Below, piece after piece: positions 27,781 through 35,266 of a stretch of DNA of 64,000 bases (the first letter of the stretch is position 1; every line of letters begins with the position of its first letter). A program made the position numbers and the translations under genes. Location: contig NZ_CP006842.1 in NCBI RefSeq assembly GCF_000626675.1, forward strand, positions 1,860,001 through 1,924,000, read 5' to 3'. Under the pieces are notes generated by a model. That model ran no database searches and was not told the origin of the DNA. It saw only the letters and a program-made list of their open reading frames with translations. Origin of the DNA: Corynebacterium glyciniphilum AJ 3170. GTDB taxonomy: Bacteria; Actinomycetota; Actinomycetes; Mycobacteriales; Mycobacteriaceae.

Positions 27781-27827
27781 GGGCGACACCACAATGCTCA
27801 ACCACAACACTCTACCGCAGAAGTGCA

Positions 27828-28199
27828 ATGATGGACGACATGACCGACCACGCCACTGACGCACAGCGGACGACTCCTCACCGGTGTGCATGGTGCAGCC
27901 GCGAAATCGCGCAGGAGGGCCCCGGACGACGGCGTCGCTACTGCAGTCAGTCCTGTCGTCAGCGCGCCTACGAGCAACGTCAGTCCCTCAAGGACACCAC
28001 GATTCCTGCAGACTCGGTCATCCTCTCCAGAACCGCCGCAGAAGAACTCACTGACCGTCTCTTTGAGGTCCGCTGTGCAGCGGAAGATATTCGGGCAGCC
28101 GTCGCCGACGGCGAACCGTCCGACAGCGTCATGGAGCTTTGTCAGGAACTCGTCACCCTCGCCAGGGACGCGGAGGGGGTCCGGGGGAGAAGCGAATAG
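27828..28199 (+). CDS. Small putative zinc-binding protein
   Basis: About 123 aa, not assigned to a named family. Two cysteine pairs, CAWC near residue 20 and YCSQSC near 40, separated by a basic loop (GPGRRRRYCSQSCRQRAYEQR), form a zinc-ribbon-like knuckle. The C-terminal half is helical and acidic (ELTDRLFEVRCAAEDIRAAV). The CSQ-CRQRAYEQR pattern recurs in short actinobacterial proteins annotated as hypothetical. It is divergent from rbpA across about 126 nt. Start uncertain between ATG 27828, 27831 and 27840. A nucleic-acid-binding role is possible but unproven. Confidence 0.7.
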   Translation: MMDDMTDHATDAQRTTPHRCAWCSREIAQEGPGRRRRYCSQSCRQRAYEQRQSLKDTTIPADSVILSRTAAEELTDRLFEVRCAAEDIRAAVADGEPSDSVMELCQELVTLARDAEGVRGRSE

Positions 28200-28219
28200 G
28201 GTTCACGGGCAGGGGCGGC

Positions 28220-28225
28220 TAGCAT
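28220..28225 (+). promoter_or_regulatory. -10 box (TAGCAT) of leaderless yceI-like gene
   Basis: TAGCAT ends 8 nt before ATG 28234 and no Shine-Dalgarno is present. Confidence 0.5.
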
Positions 28226-28233
28226 GGACAGAC

Positions 28234-28920
28234 ATGCGGAAAGGTATCGTCACGCTGGTCGTTGTCACAGTCGTCGCACTGGCCATCGCCATTGTCGGCC
28301 CGCCGGTGTACAGGCTTCTCACCAGTGAGGGACTACAGACCGCATCCATTGCCGACGGAAGTGGCGAACCAGCCACCGTGGGCTTGGACGGGCATTGGGA
28401 TGTCGTAAGCGGAGCAGGGGAGAACTCCACCGAGGCCGGGTACACTTTCGATGAGGTGCTGCCTGGCCAGGAGAAGTCCACATCCGGCAGGACCTCAGAG
28501 GTCAGCGGTGACCTCGTGGTGGCGAACGACGTCCTGGAGGAGGGCAAGGTGACGGTCGACGTTGCCAGCATCGAGTCTGACATCGAGAAACGTGACATCC
28601 ACGTCCGCGACAACATCCTGCACACAGATCAGTACCCTGAAGCGACGTTCACAATCTCCGACCCCGTGGATCTGTCGTCCCTTCCCGAGGACGGTAGTGT
28701 TGACACGGTAACCATCAATGGCGAACTCACCATGCACGGCAAGACCAATGATGTCACCGCTGAACTGACTGTTCTCAGGACAGGGGAGAACGTGATCGTG
28801 CAAGGCCAGGTGCCAGTGGAACGAGAAGCATTCGGAATTGTCACTCCGGAGTTCGTCGCCTCGCAGATCGCCGAAGAAGGCACCGTTGACCTGCTGCTGG
28901 TCTTCGGGCTACAGAGCTGA
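28234..28920 (+). CDS. YceI-family lipid-binding-like protein, membrane-anchored
   Basis: 228 aa. An N-terminal hydrophobic helix (about 5-25, IVTLVVVTVVALAIAIVGPP) acts as signal anchor, then an extracytoplasmic YceI domain: GLDGHWDVVSGAGENSTEAGYTF, VDVASIESDIEKRDIHVRD, LHTDQYPEATFTI and NGELTMHGKTNDVTAEL. YceI domains form a lipocalin-like barrel that binds isoprenoid-type lipids. The C-terminus (VDLLLVFGLQ) closes the barrel. The start at ATG 28234 is set by the signal anchor and the -10 box; the frame is open upstream across the previous gene but in a different, unsupported reading. Confidence 0.88.
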   Translation: MRKGIVTLVVVTVVALAIAIVGPPVYRLLTSEGLQTASIADGSGEPATVGLDGHWDVVSGAGENSTEAGYTFDEVLPGQEKSTSGRTSEVSGDLVVANDVLEEGKVTVDVASIESDIEKRDIHVRDNILHTDQYPEATFTISDPVDLSSLPEDGSVDTVTINGELTMHGKTNDVTAELTVLRTGENVIVQGQVPVEREAFGIVTPEFVASQIAEEGTVDLLLVFGLQS

Positions 28921-28940
28921 CCTCCTGAGAGGACAACAAC

Positions 28941-29126
28941 ATGGACAGAGACGTCATGGTCTTCACCCGGTGGATCCGGCTCGTCGCCCTCGTCGCAGCC
29001 ACGGGATTCATGCTGTTCACCGGCGGTACGCTGGCATATATTTTTGCCGCTGTCTGCGTGGCATTCCTCGGTGTCACGGTGTGGCAGCTCCTGAAGCTGT
29101 ACAGAGACGACCGGTACCGTACGTAG
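28941..29126 (+). CDS. Small two-helix membrane protein
   Basis: 61 aa with two hydrophobic segments (about 13-28, LVALVAATGFMLFTGG, and 32-46, YIFAAVCVAFLGVTVW) and a basic C-terminal end (KLYRDDRYRT). GAGAGGAC 6 nt before the ATG is a good ribosome-binding site. It starts 20 nt after yceI, so the two are probably cotranscribed. No family recognised. Confidence 0.65.
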   Translation: MDRDVMVFTRWIRLVALVAATGFMLFTGGTLAYIFAAVCVAFLGVTVWQLLKLYRDDRYRT

Positions 29127-29158
29127 CATCAGGAGATTCATAGACTTCAGGAGGTCCC

Positions 29159-30493
29159 ATGGGACACGACATCACTAGCCTTCTGGAGCGCCAGGAAGTG
29201 GCCACCTTACAGGCCGAGCTCAAGGCGATGACGACGGTCGCCATCGCCGATGAGATGTCACGACGGAGCACCGACGAGCAAGCGGTGATCTTCCGACTTC
29301 TCGACAAAGACCGTGCGATCCAGGTATTCGAGTATCTGGACGTCGTCCACCAGGCCGAGCTGATGACGGGATTGCGGGATACGCGTTTCGCGGACCTGTT
29401 GCTCAACTTGCCCGACGATGACCGTGCACAACTGCTTGGGGAAATGCCTGCGGCTGTTGCCGCACGCATGATGACAGACCTCCCCGAAGACCGCCGTAAA
29501 ATCACTGCGGAGTTGCTGGGCTACCCGGACGAGTCAGCCGGACGCATGATGACTCCGGTATCTACGGTTATCGACGTGGGAAACAGCAGGGAACAGGCAC
29601 TGAAGAAGCTGCGTGGCCGCGAACTGAGGAACCGCGATATAGCGGTTCTCGCTGTCACGGATTCCACGCGGCAGCTCGTCGGCGTCGTAAATCTCGCCTC
29701 GTTGGTGACCGCCGCCGACGGCACCCCGGTTTCCGAGCTGATGAACGTCGAGACCCATGCCGTCAATGCCACCGAGGACCAGGAGATCGCTGCACGGCTC
29801 GTTCAGGAAGCCGACCTGCTCGCATTGCCGGTCGTCGACGATGAGGGTCGTTTCCTCGGCATGATCACCGTCGATGACGCCATGGAGATTCTCGAACTGG
29901 AGGTTACCGAGGATGTTTATCGCTCCGGTGGCTCCGAGCCGCTGAAGCAGCCGTACCTGACGGCGACGGTCTTCCACCTGGCCCGCAAACGCGGCGTCTG
30001 GCTCCTGGTACTGATCCTGACGGCCGTGCTGACGGTCAACGTCATGTCCTTCTTCGAAGACACCTTGGCGAAGGTGGTTGTCCTGGCGACCTTCGTGCCG
30101 ATGATCACCGGCACGGGCGGCAACGCAGGATCACAGGCCGCGTCGTCGGTGGTTCGCGCGCTTGCCGTTGACGAGGTCCGGCCGCGCGACATCTGGAGGG
30201 TGATCTGGCGAGAAGTTCGCGTCGGATTCATACTGGGCGTCTTCCTCGGCGCATTGATTTTCCCGTTCATCACGCTGTTCTATGAATGGCGGATCGGAGC
30301 GGTGATGGCTCTGACGATTGTGGGCATCTGCACGTGGGCATGCATCGTCGGTGGCGTACTCCCGCTAGTCGCCCGAAAGATCGGCGTGGACCCAGCTGTG
30401 TTCTCGACACCGGTGGTCTCGACCCTGGTGGACGCGACCGGCCTTGTCATCTACTTCAGCATCGCCCAGGTAATCCTCTCAAGCATGTTGTAA
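29159..30493 (+). CDS. mgtE: MgtE magnesium transporter
   Basis: Mg2+-gated magnesium channel, 444 aa. Cytosolic N domain (about 1-130, repeats such as RLLDKDRAIQVFEYLD and LPDDDRAQLLGEMP), two CBS domains (about 135-255, with YPDESAGRMMTP and LALPVVDDEGRFLGMITVDD), a connecting plug helix, and five C-terminal membrane segments with the pore sequence FVPMITGTGGNAGSQAASS. AGGAGGT right before the ATG is a strong ribosome-binding site. No M-box riboswitch is visible, since only 32 nt separate it from the previous gene. The long palindrome beyond its stop may mark transcript end. Confidence 0.95.
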   Translation: MGHDITSLLERQEVATLQAELKAMTTVAIADEMSRRSTDEQAVIFRLLDKDRAIQVFEYLDVVHQAELMTGLRDTRFADLLLNLPDDDRAQLLGEMPAAVAARMMTDLPEDRRKITAELLGYPDESAGRMMTPVSTVIDVGNSREQALKKLRGRELRNRDIAVLAVTDSTRQLVGVVNLASLVTAADGTPVSELMNVETHAVNATEDQEIAARLVQEADLLALPVVDDEGRFLGMITVDDAMEILELEVTEDVYRSGGSEPLKQPYLTATVFHLARKRGVWLLVLILTAVLTVNVMSFFEDTLAKVVVLATFVPMITGTGGNAGSQAASSVVRALAVDEVRPRDIWRVIWREVRVGFILGVFLGALIFPFITLFYEWRIGAVMALTIVGICTWACIVGGVLPLVARKIGVDPAVFSTPVVSTLVDATGLVIYFSIAQVILSSML

Positions 30494-30517
30494 GCCTGCG
30501 GAGCACGGGGAAAAGGA

Positions 30518-30556
30518 GTAACCCTCGTTACGTCACAGTGACGTAACGAGAGTTAC
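30518..30556. repeat. 39-nt near-perfect palindrome after mgtE
   Basis: Two 19-nt arms around a single A: left GTAACCCTCGTTACGTCAC, right GTGACGTAACGAGAGTTAC, with one mismatch. There is no T-tract on either side, so it is not a standard terminator; a protein-binding site, a cruciform or a Rho-independent end without U-tract are alternatives. It marks the start of the accessory stretch. Confidence 0.8.
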
Positions 30557-31259
30557 CTGCCGCAAGCGCTCGGCACGGAGACAGACGCTGCCATGAAGCC
30601 ATGAAGCGACGTCGCACCCGCGGGCTTCACGTCCTACCTCAGGACGGCACCCTTTACCCGTCCGGTAACGAAAGCCAGGCGCGGACGCCCTAGCCGGAAC
30701 CACGCAGACGATCAGGCTCCCGATGACAACCCCAACCCGAAGGCAAGAGGCGGCAGAGCGGGAGTCTCAGGACATCGACGTGCGGCGCAACTGGCACCTG
30801 ACGAGATGTACCACAGGTACGGGCCGGGCTCCCACCCCGTCGACCACAAACCCTATTCCGCCGATAATATACATTATGACACTTCGGCGATCCGCAATTG
30901 GGAATAGACCGTGTTCAGTGGCCTCAAAAGGAAGAGACCGCCCGATAATACCGACAGTCGCAATCCCCTGCCGCCTAGAACTCCACACAAACGACGACAC
31001 GGCGTACCCGTTCACGAGGAGCTGTCTAACATGCGGTCTTATGCTCCGAGCTTCTCCTACGGCACGCCCCGCTAACGCCACCCTCATCGGTATCCGGCGG
31101 TGGATTGCCACCTCCCTCCTCTCTTCCATCCCCGCCTGTGAACACCTCCAGATCATCCTGACGCGGAGACCGAGCCGTGGAACGTTGTCGATCAGGTCCC
31201 ACAAAACCACGAACGAGGTCCAAAACCTGACCAATCATGATTTCGCCGCAAGGCGAATA
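30557..31259. other. About 700 nt with no convincing gene; possibly decayed
   Basis: Open frames on both strands cross this stretch (for example 30723-31268 plus and 30767-31234 minus) but none shows a domain, a ribosome-binding site or typical codon use for the GC-rich neighbours. One plus frame gives several protein-like segments broken by stops (for example FSGLKRKRPPDNTDSR), which suggests an old gene in decay. An AT-rich inverted repeat ATAATATACATTAT lies at 30864-30877. No RNA gene recognised. Confidence 0.5.
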
Positions 31260-32180
31260 TCAGAGTGACGATAGGAATTCCACAGAAGGAACGAAGTACA
31301 AACTTCCGGTGGTTGCCGCGGAGAAGTCGAGGATACGGTCGTAGTTACCGATGGGATTCCCAAGGAACATGTTGCGCAACATCTGTTCAGTAATCCCGGG
31401 ATCTTTGGCGTAGCCAATGAAGTAGGTGCCGAAATCTCGGTCTCCAATGGAACCGAAGGGCATGTTTTCCCGGAGTATGCTGAGGTCATTTCCGTCATCA
31501 TCGCTGATGTCATTCAGCGCAATATGAGAGTTAGAGGGTTTAACATCATCGGACATTTCGATATTATCTACCTTTGTCCGCCCGATAACACGTTCTTGCC
31601 CCTCAGTTGACAAACTGTTCCATGCTGTCATGTCATGGAGATACTTCTGGACGATAACATAACTCCCGCCGAGGAAGTCAGGATCCTCAGCACCGACTGT
31701 GACAGCCTTACGCGCGTCGTCGCCTTCCGGATTCTCTGTCCCATCGACGAATCCCAGCAAATCACGTTCATCAAAATATTTGAAACCGTGTACCTCGTCA
31801 ACGACTTCTGCGTGGCCGTCTAACCTGCTACTGAGATGTGCAGCCAGTTCGAAACACAGGTCAATGTGGTCTGCACGCAGATGGAAGAGTAGATCACCCG
31901 GAGTGGAAACCGCGGTGTACTGGTCGCCGCGAATCTCTTCGAACGGGTGCAGGGAAGTTGGCCTGCTGTCGGGAAAAACTTGATCCCAGAGGCGGGAACC
32001 GACACCGACAATACCTATCAACTCATCACTCGGAGCCCGGAAAGACACCGATCGCGTGAGACCGGGAAAATCGGCAAGCAGCTTGCGTACTGCGCTCAGG
32101 GATGCGCTATCGTCATGGACGGTAAAAACGAGAAACATCGATGTTCTTGCGGGAAGTGCACATACTTGTTGTGAAGGCAC
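31260..32180 (-). CDS. DyP-type heme peroxidase
   Basis: 306 aa dye-decolorising peroxidase, which uses H2O2 to oxidise dyes, phenols or porphyrins. The distal-side motif GFVDGTENPEG (GxxDG) carries the catalytic Asp, and the C-terminal FFG-type block reads DRDFGTYFIGYAKDPG, then MLRNMFLGNPIGNYDRILDFS. No Tat signal or encapsulin-targeting tail is seen, so it is probably cytosolic (B-type, YfeX-like). The GTG start has AGAGGA 8 nt upstream. Base composition is clearly less GC-rich than the core operons, consistent with acquisition. It stands alone between decayed DNA and the DUF1345 gene. Confidence 0.9.
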   Translation of the reverse strand: MPSQQVCALPARTSMFLVFTVHDDSASLSAVRKLLADFPGLTRSVSFRAPSDELIGIVGVGSRLWDQVFPDSRPTSLHPFEEIRGDQYTAVSTPGDLLFHLRADHIDLCFELAAHLSSRLDGHAEVVDEVHGFKYFDERDLLGFVDGTENPEGDDARKAVTVGAEDPDFLGGSYVIVQKYLHDMTAWNSLSTEGQERVIGRTKVDNIEMSDDVKPSNSHIALNDISDDDGNDLSILRENMPFGSIGDRDFGTYFIGYAKDPGITEQMLRNMFLGNPIGNYDRILDFSAATTGSLYFVPSVEFLSSL

Positions 32181-32384
32181 GGTGAAAGTCCTCTTCTATG
32201 TTCAAACTGGGGTGTCACCCTGTCATGTCGTCGCACCGAGTCGCTGCAACCGACATTTCGTCGTGCGGCAGTCCGTGGCTACTGCCCACGATTGTACAGC
32301 TTCCCCAACAGGAAACGGCCATCTGGAGGCCGTGATAGGCGGACAGATGGAGAGGGGGTTGCTAAACTACGCGATACGCAACCC

Positions 32385-32390
32385 AGGAGA
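32385..32390 (+). promoter_or_regulatory. Shine-Dalgarno (AGGAGA) of coupled mini-ORF
   Basis: AGGAGA ends 6 nt before the ATG at 32397. The downstream DUF1345 gene has no comparable site of its own, so ribosomes are likely to load here. A possible -10 (TAAACT) is at 32364-32369. Confidence 0.5.
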
Positions 32391-32396
32391 AGACAT

Positions 32397-32450
32397 ATGG
32401 AACGGAACACACGGCGACCCGCCTGCGCCGTCGGCGGGACCGACACATGA
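32397..32450 (+). CDS. 17-residue mini-ORF translationally coupled to the DUF1345 gene
   Basis: Encodes MERNTRRPACAVGGTDT followed by TGA. The stop overlaps the DUF1345 start codon in an ATGA arrangement (32447-32450), and the mini-ORF has the only good ribosome-binding site in the region. It could be a leader peptide that controls or simply drives translation of the membrane protein. No attenuator-type run of one amino acid is present. Confidence 0.45.
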   Translation: MERNTRRPACAVGGTDT

Positions 32451-33091
32451 CGATGCCCCTACTGCGAACCACAAAAATCCAGGTACTCATCGCCATCATC
32501 ATCGGCGGACTGGGCTACCTCGGATTCAGTTACTTCGTGGGCCAGGCATTTGGACTATTAGGTGGCATCACCCTAGGTGAAGTCGTCTTCCTGGTACTGT
32601 CGACATCTACTCTCTGGCCGATGGATGCGTCACAGACTCAAGCCAATGTGACCCGCGAGGACCTTGCACCGATCGCCGACGAGGTGCTGGTAGCCTTGGT
32701 TTCTTTCCTTGCGATGGTCAGCGTGGTCGCCCTTCATCTGGGCACGGCTGGCGGTCAGAATGGCTATATCGTCGAGGCGGTGATGACGCTCGTCGGCGTA
32801 TTCGGGGCCTGGGCGTGCGTACACCAGACCTATGCCGTGCATTACGCGTACCACTACTATACGGGGAAGGATGGCGGTGTGGACTTCGGTTCAGAAGAGA
32901 AACCGTCGTTCGTCGACTTCATCTACCTCAGTTACGCCGTCGGAATGACCTACGGTGTCACCGATTCGACGGTGACGTCCCGGGATATCCGGAAGATCGC
33001 GCTCCGGCACGCCCTGATTTCTTTCGTCTTCGGCATGGTGATTCTCGGTGCTGGCGTCAACCTCGTCACCGGCATAGTCGGGATCAGCTAA
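32447..33091 (+). CDS. DUF1345 membrane protein
   Basis: 214 aa with about five membrane segments: 8-30 (KIQVLIAIIIGGLGYLGFSY), 36-50, 77-98 (ADEVLVALVSFLAMVSVVAL), 105-125 and 185-205. The family signature is near the end: PSFVDFIYLSYAVGMTYGVT, then SRDIRKIALRHALISFVFG. Function of DUF1345 is not established. The start overlaps the stop of a short upstream ORF. It is followed within 20 nt by the left end of an IS481-type remnant. Confidence 0.88.
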   Translation: MTMPLLRTTKIQVLIAIIIGGLGYLGFSYFVGQAFGLLGGITLGEVVFLVLSTSTLWPMDASQTQANVTREDLAPIADEVLVALVSFLAMVSVVALHLGTAGGQNGYIVEAVMTLVGVFGAWACVHQTYAVHYAYHYYTGKDGGVDFGSEEKPSFVDFIYLSYAVGMTYGVTDSTVTSRDIRKIALRHALISFVFGMVILGAGVNLVTGIVGIS

Positions 33092-33110
33092 GTGTACTTC
33101 CCGGGGAGGT

Positions 33111-33464
33111 TGTGAACACCGTAGAGGATGACACATAAGGAAGATCTCCGGTAACCGTTGTGGGGCAACCACGCACCGACAACGCACAGGAGCTCTTCCG
33201 CGTCCCACCGTAACGCACCCCCTGACCGCCACCGGCAGGGCCCGACTGGTGTCGTTAGTCATTGACCACGACTGGAGTCATCGCCGCGCCTCTGAACGCT
33301 GCCAGGACGTACCAGCCGCAGACCAACGGCAAGGTCGAACGGCTCAATCGCACACTGATGAACGAGTGGACCTACGCGAGACCGTATCTCACCGAGCCCA
33401 CGCCGCGATCGGAGGTCTGACTCCCCCAGCACGTGTTCACAACCTCACGGGGAACTACAGCTAG
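33111..33464 (+). mobile_element. Internally deleted IS481-family element (transposase remnant)
   Basis: A left end resembling IS481 termini (TGTGAACACC at 33111) is followed by an N-terminal transposase piece (33200-33305; SHRNAPLTATGRARLVSLV and SERCQ) and then, after loss of the central DDE region, a C-terminal piece in another frame (33304-33410; RTYQPQTNGKVERLNRTLM and NEWTYARPYLTE). A further deletion joins a last piece (33393-33464; RAHAAIGGLTPPARVHNLTG). The codon at the original start is GCG, so GTG has probably mutated. The element is dead. No right terminus was found after the stop. Confidence 0.75.
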
Positions 33465-33780
33465 CAACAATCCTCCCGCGTCGTTCGGGGCCCTCGCCCC
33501 CGGCTTGAAACACGGTCGCATTCCCTTGAACGGATTTACCCTTCCCCTCGCAGTCGCCCTGAGATAGCGTCACTAGCAGACAACACATTCCGGAGGCAGG
33601 CACATGCCCTTCCGACGACTGCCAGCTAACCGACCTGACAGGACGCGTGTCCTCGCGAGCTTGGACGGTACGGTCAAGAAAATCTGACCGCCGGCGCCAG
33701 TCTCGTCTTCCCGGCAGCACAAGGGTGACTACGAGGCCCACCGGTCACGACCCCATCCGAACAGTTGAGGAATCATCACC
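33465..33780. other. Spacer between IS remnant and lipoprotein gene
   Basis: About 316 nt. Apart from a short ORF at 33604-33687 I see no gene, repeat or RNA here. It may include the rest of the disrupted insertion site. Confidence 0.4.
33604..33687 (+). CDS. Possible 27-residue small ORF
   Basis: Encodes MPFRRLPANRPDRTRVLAS and ends with TVKKI. GGAGG lies 7 nt before the ATG, a better ribosome site than most genes here have. There is no family match and it sits in decayed DNA, so it may be a remnant or chance. Confidence 0.2.
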   Translation: MPFRRLPANRPDRTRVLASLDGTVKKI

Positions 33781-34212
33781 ATGAAAATTGCACCGAAGAC
33801 ACTCTTTGCCACTTTCACCGTCTTCTTCCTTTGTTCCGCGTGTAGCACCGAAGGAAAAGATCCAGTAGACCCACGCGACGGAGCAGAAGTTACCTTTAGC
33901 ACGTACTCCTATGACGACGAAACTGGCGAAGAGGAAGCATTGTTCGAGGGAAAGCTTCACTATCCTAACGATGGCGGACGGGTTTATGGCGAGAGGAATG
34001 AGGGAACACAGTTTGGCATGGTCTTCCCCGAGGGAACGACGTACTCAACAGATAGTGACGTTCTAAAGTCCCCCGCACAGGTTGAAATACCGATCGACGA
34101 TGATGTTTCCCTCGGAGGAGGTTACTACGATGCTTCATCTGGAGATGACAATCAAGATGATTTCGATGAGTACTTCTACGTTAATTCAGTCGACGGAGAG
34201 TCGATACGTTAA
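33781..34212 (+). CDS. Orphan predicted lipoprotein
   Basis: 143 aa. N-terminal signal (MKIAPKTLFATFTVFFLCSAC) with a lipobox-like CSAC; the -3 position is Cys rather than Leu, Val or Ile, so lipidation at Cys21 is likely but not certain. The mature part is short, acidic and rich in Gly, Tyr and Asp (DDETGEEEALFEGKLHYPNDG), predicted beta-rich. No family recognised. Base composition is much less GC-rich than the neighbours and the gene lies beside a dead IS element, so it was probably acquired. The acidic end (DDNQDDFDEYFYV) is unusual. Confidence 0.6.
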   Translation: MKIAPKTLFATFTVFFLCSACSTEGKDPVDPRDGAEVTFSTYSYDDETGEEEALFEGKLHYPNDGGRVYGERNEGTQFGMVFPEGTTYSTDSDVLKSPAQVEIPIDDDVSLGGGYYDASSGDDNQDDFDEYFYVNSVDGESIR

Positions 34213-34274
34213 TACTGAAGTCAACTAGGGCGTGCGGCAGATCAGATGAGAGCGGTCGGGCACTGTCGACGCGC

Positions 34275-34796
34275 CTACCCTCGAGCGCTGCTCCCCGCGT
34301 CAGTCCCCAGCACGTAAGCAGCCTGACCAAGGTGTATCACGGCATCGTGCAGGATACTGATGAGACGAACACCCCTGGTGACGGGCGGATCCCAGGCATC
34401 GTCGATGACCGCGTCGAGATCCGCGTCGTCCAGCGTCGAAAGATAGGCGTCCACTGCGTCACAGACGGCAGTCACATAGTCCGTGACAGGACCTGCCTCG
34501 GCTGCAGTCACATCCTGTGCCTGCGCGGGTGTCTGTCCGAATCCCATCGACTCGCCTGCGCCCTGAACACCGGAGGAACTGTCGTATCCCTCGGACGTCC
34601 AGACCTCTTCATCGGCCGTAAGTCCCGACAACTGCACATCAAGTTCCCTGCCGGTGTGCCAGAGCAGCCAGACTAACGAATTCGGGTGCCCCGCCGGGTG
34701 TGCGTTGACGACCTCCGTCGGGAGATCCCGGGGAATCTCCCCCACGGCTTCCCGCACACGCCCGGTGAGATCTTGCAGGATATCAGTCGCCTTCAT
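34275..34796 (-). CDS. DinB-like / mycothiol-dependent-type maleylpyruvate isomerase-fold protein
   Basis: 173 aa from ATG 34796. Four-helix DinB fold suggested by KATDILQDLTGRVREAVG at the start, LVWLLWHTGRELDVQLSGL (first metal-ligand His) and LISILHDAVIHLGQAAYVLG (last His pair) at the end. Such proteins are metal-dependent thiol transferases or of unknown role. The ATG has TACGGT 8 nt upstream with GGAG between, so it could be leaderless or led. The gene converges on the lipoprotein gene across 62 nt. Confidence 0.75.
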   Translation of the reverse strand: MKATDILQDLTGRVREAVGEIPRDLPTEVVNAHPAGHPNSLVWLLWHTGRELDVQLSGLTADEEVWTSEGYDSSSGVQGAGESMGFGQTPAQAQDVTAAEAGPVTDYVTAVCDAVDAYLSTLDDADLDAVIDDAWDPPVTRGVRLISILHDAVIHLGQAAYVLGTDAGSSARG

Positions 34797-34804
34797 ACCA
34801 CTCC

Positions 34805-34810
34805 ACCGTA
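34805..34810 (-). promoter_or_regulatory. -10 box (TACGGT) upstream of DinB-like gene
   Basis: On the minus strand TACGGT ends 8 nt before ATG 34796, the same spacing as the other leaderless candidates; it supports that start over earlier in-frame codons. Confidence 0.4.
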
Positions 34811-34851
34811 CGCGCAGTGGGACTGTCGTGACCAGCGGCTGGAGTACGGAC

Positions 34852-35199
34852 TCACCAGGCGAACCGACCGTCCTCTCCCAAAGCGGCCGGACGCAGGTCA
34901 ACAATCCACTCCGGATTCAGTGCTCCGTAAATATGCGGATACCACTGTCCGTCGTCGCCCTGCTCCTCACGGACCTCCGTCCCGGAACGTCGGACAGCTT
35001 CCTCGTCGATGACCAGGACACACAGAGGGGCGGTCGCATCACGGTAGAAGCGTTCGGCAGTCGGCGCGACCTGCTCTTTCGTGGACGCGTGAATGAATCC
35101 GGTCTCATCCAATGACAGTCCTGACGTCGAGACCCGGTACTCCCCTTTTTGCAGAGCATCGGTCCAGTCAGAAACATGAGCGATATGGTAGATCGTCAT
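34852..35199 (-). CDS. DUF952 family protein
   Basis: 115 aa cytosolic protein. The N-terminus YHIAHVSDWTDALQKGEYRVSTSG and the middle ETGFIHASTKEQVAPTAERF are DUF952 features, with C-terminal PHIYGALNPEWIVDLRPAA. The biochemical role is unknown; the fold is related to ADP-ribosyl-transferase-like and GST-adjacent proteins in some annotations, which I do not rely on. Start ATG 35199 or 35211; GGTGGA precedes the former very closely. It is divergent from the RidA fragment. Confidence 0.75.
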   Translation of the reverse strand: MTIYHIAHVSDWTDALQKGEYRVSTSGLSLDETGFIHASTKEQVAPTAERFYRDATAPLCVLVIDEEAVRRSGTEVREEQGDDGQWYPHIYGALNPEWIVDLRPAALGEDGRFAW

Positions 35200-35266
35200 T
35201 CCACCAAGCATGCCGCAGTCCGATGTCCGATGCACAGGCCTTTCCTCTGATTTAGGATACATCCCC

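Noticed and set aside
30723..31268. Candidate gene of 181 codons after mgtE
   Set aside because: No domain, no ribosome-binding site, runs into the DyP 3' end, and a minus-strand frame of similar length covers the same bases. Kept only as part of a possibly decayed region.
32056..32580. 174-codon plus-strand frame before the DUF1345 gene
   Set aside because: Begins inside the DyP gene on the other strand and runs in a wrong frame through the DUF1345 start; no features.
33105..33447. GAGGTTGTGAACAC / GTGTTCACAACCTC as genuine paired IS ends
   Set aside because: The right copy lies inside coding sequence of the transposase C-terminus, and part of the left copy lies outside the expected terminus, so it may be chance; mentioned only as a possibility.
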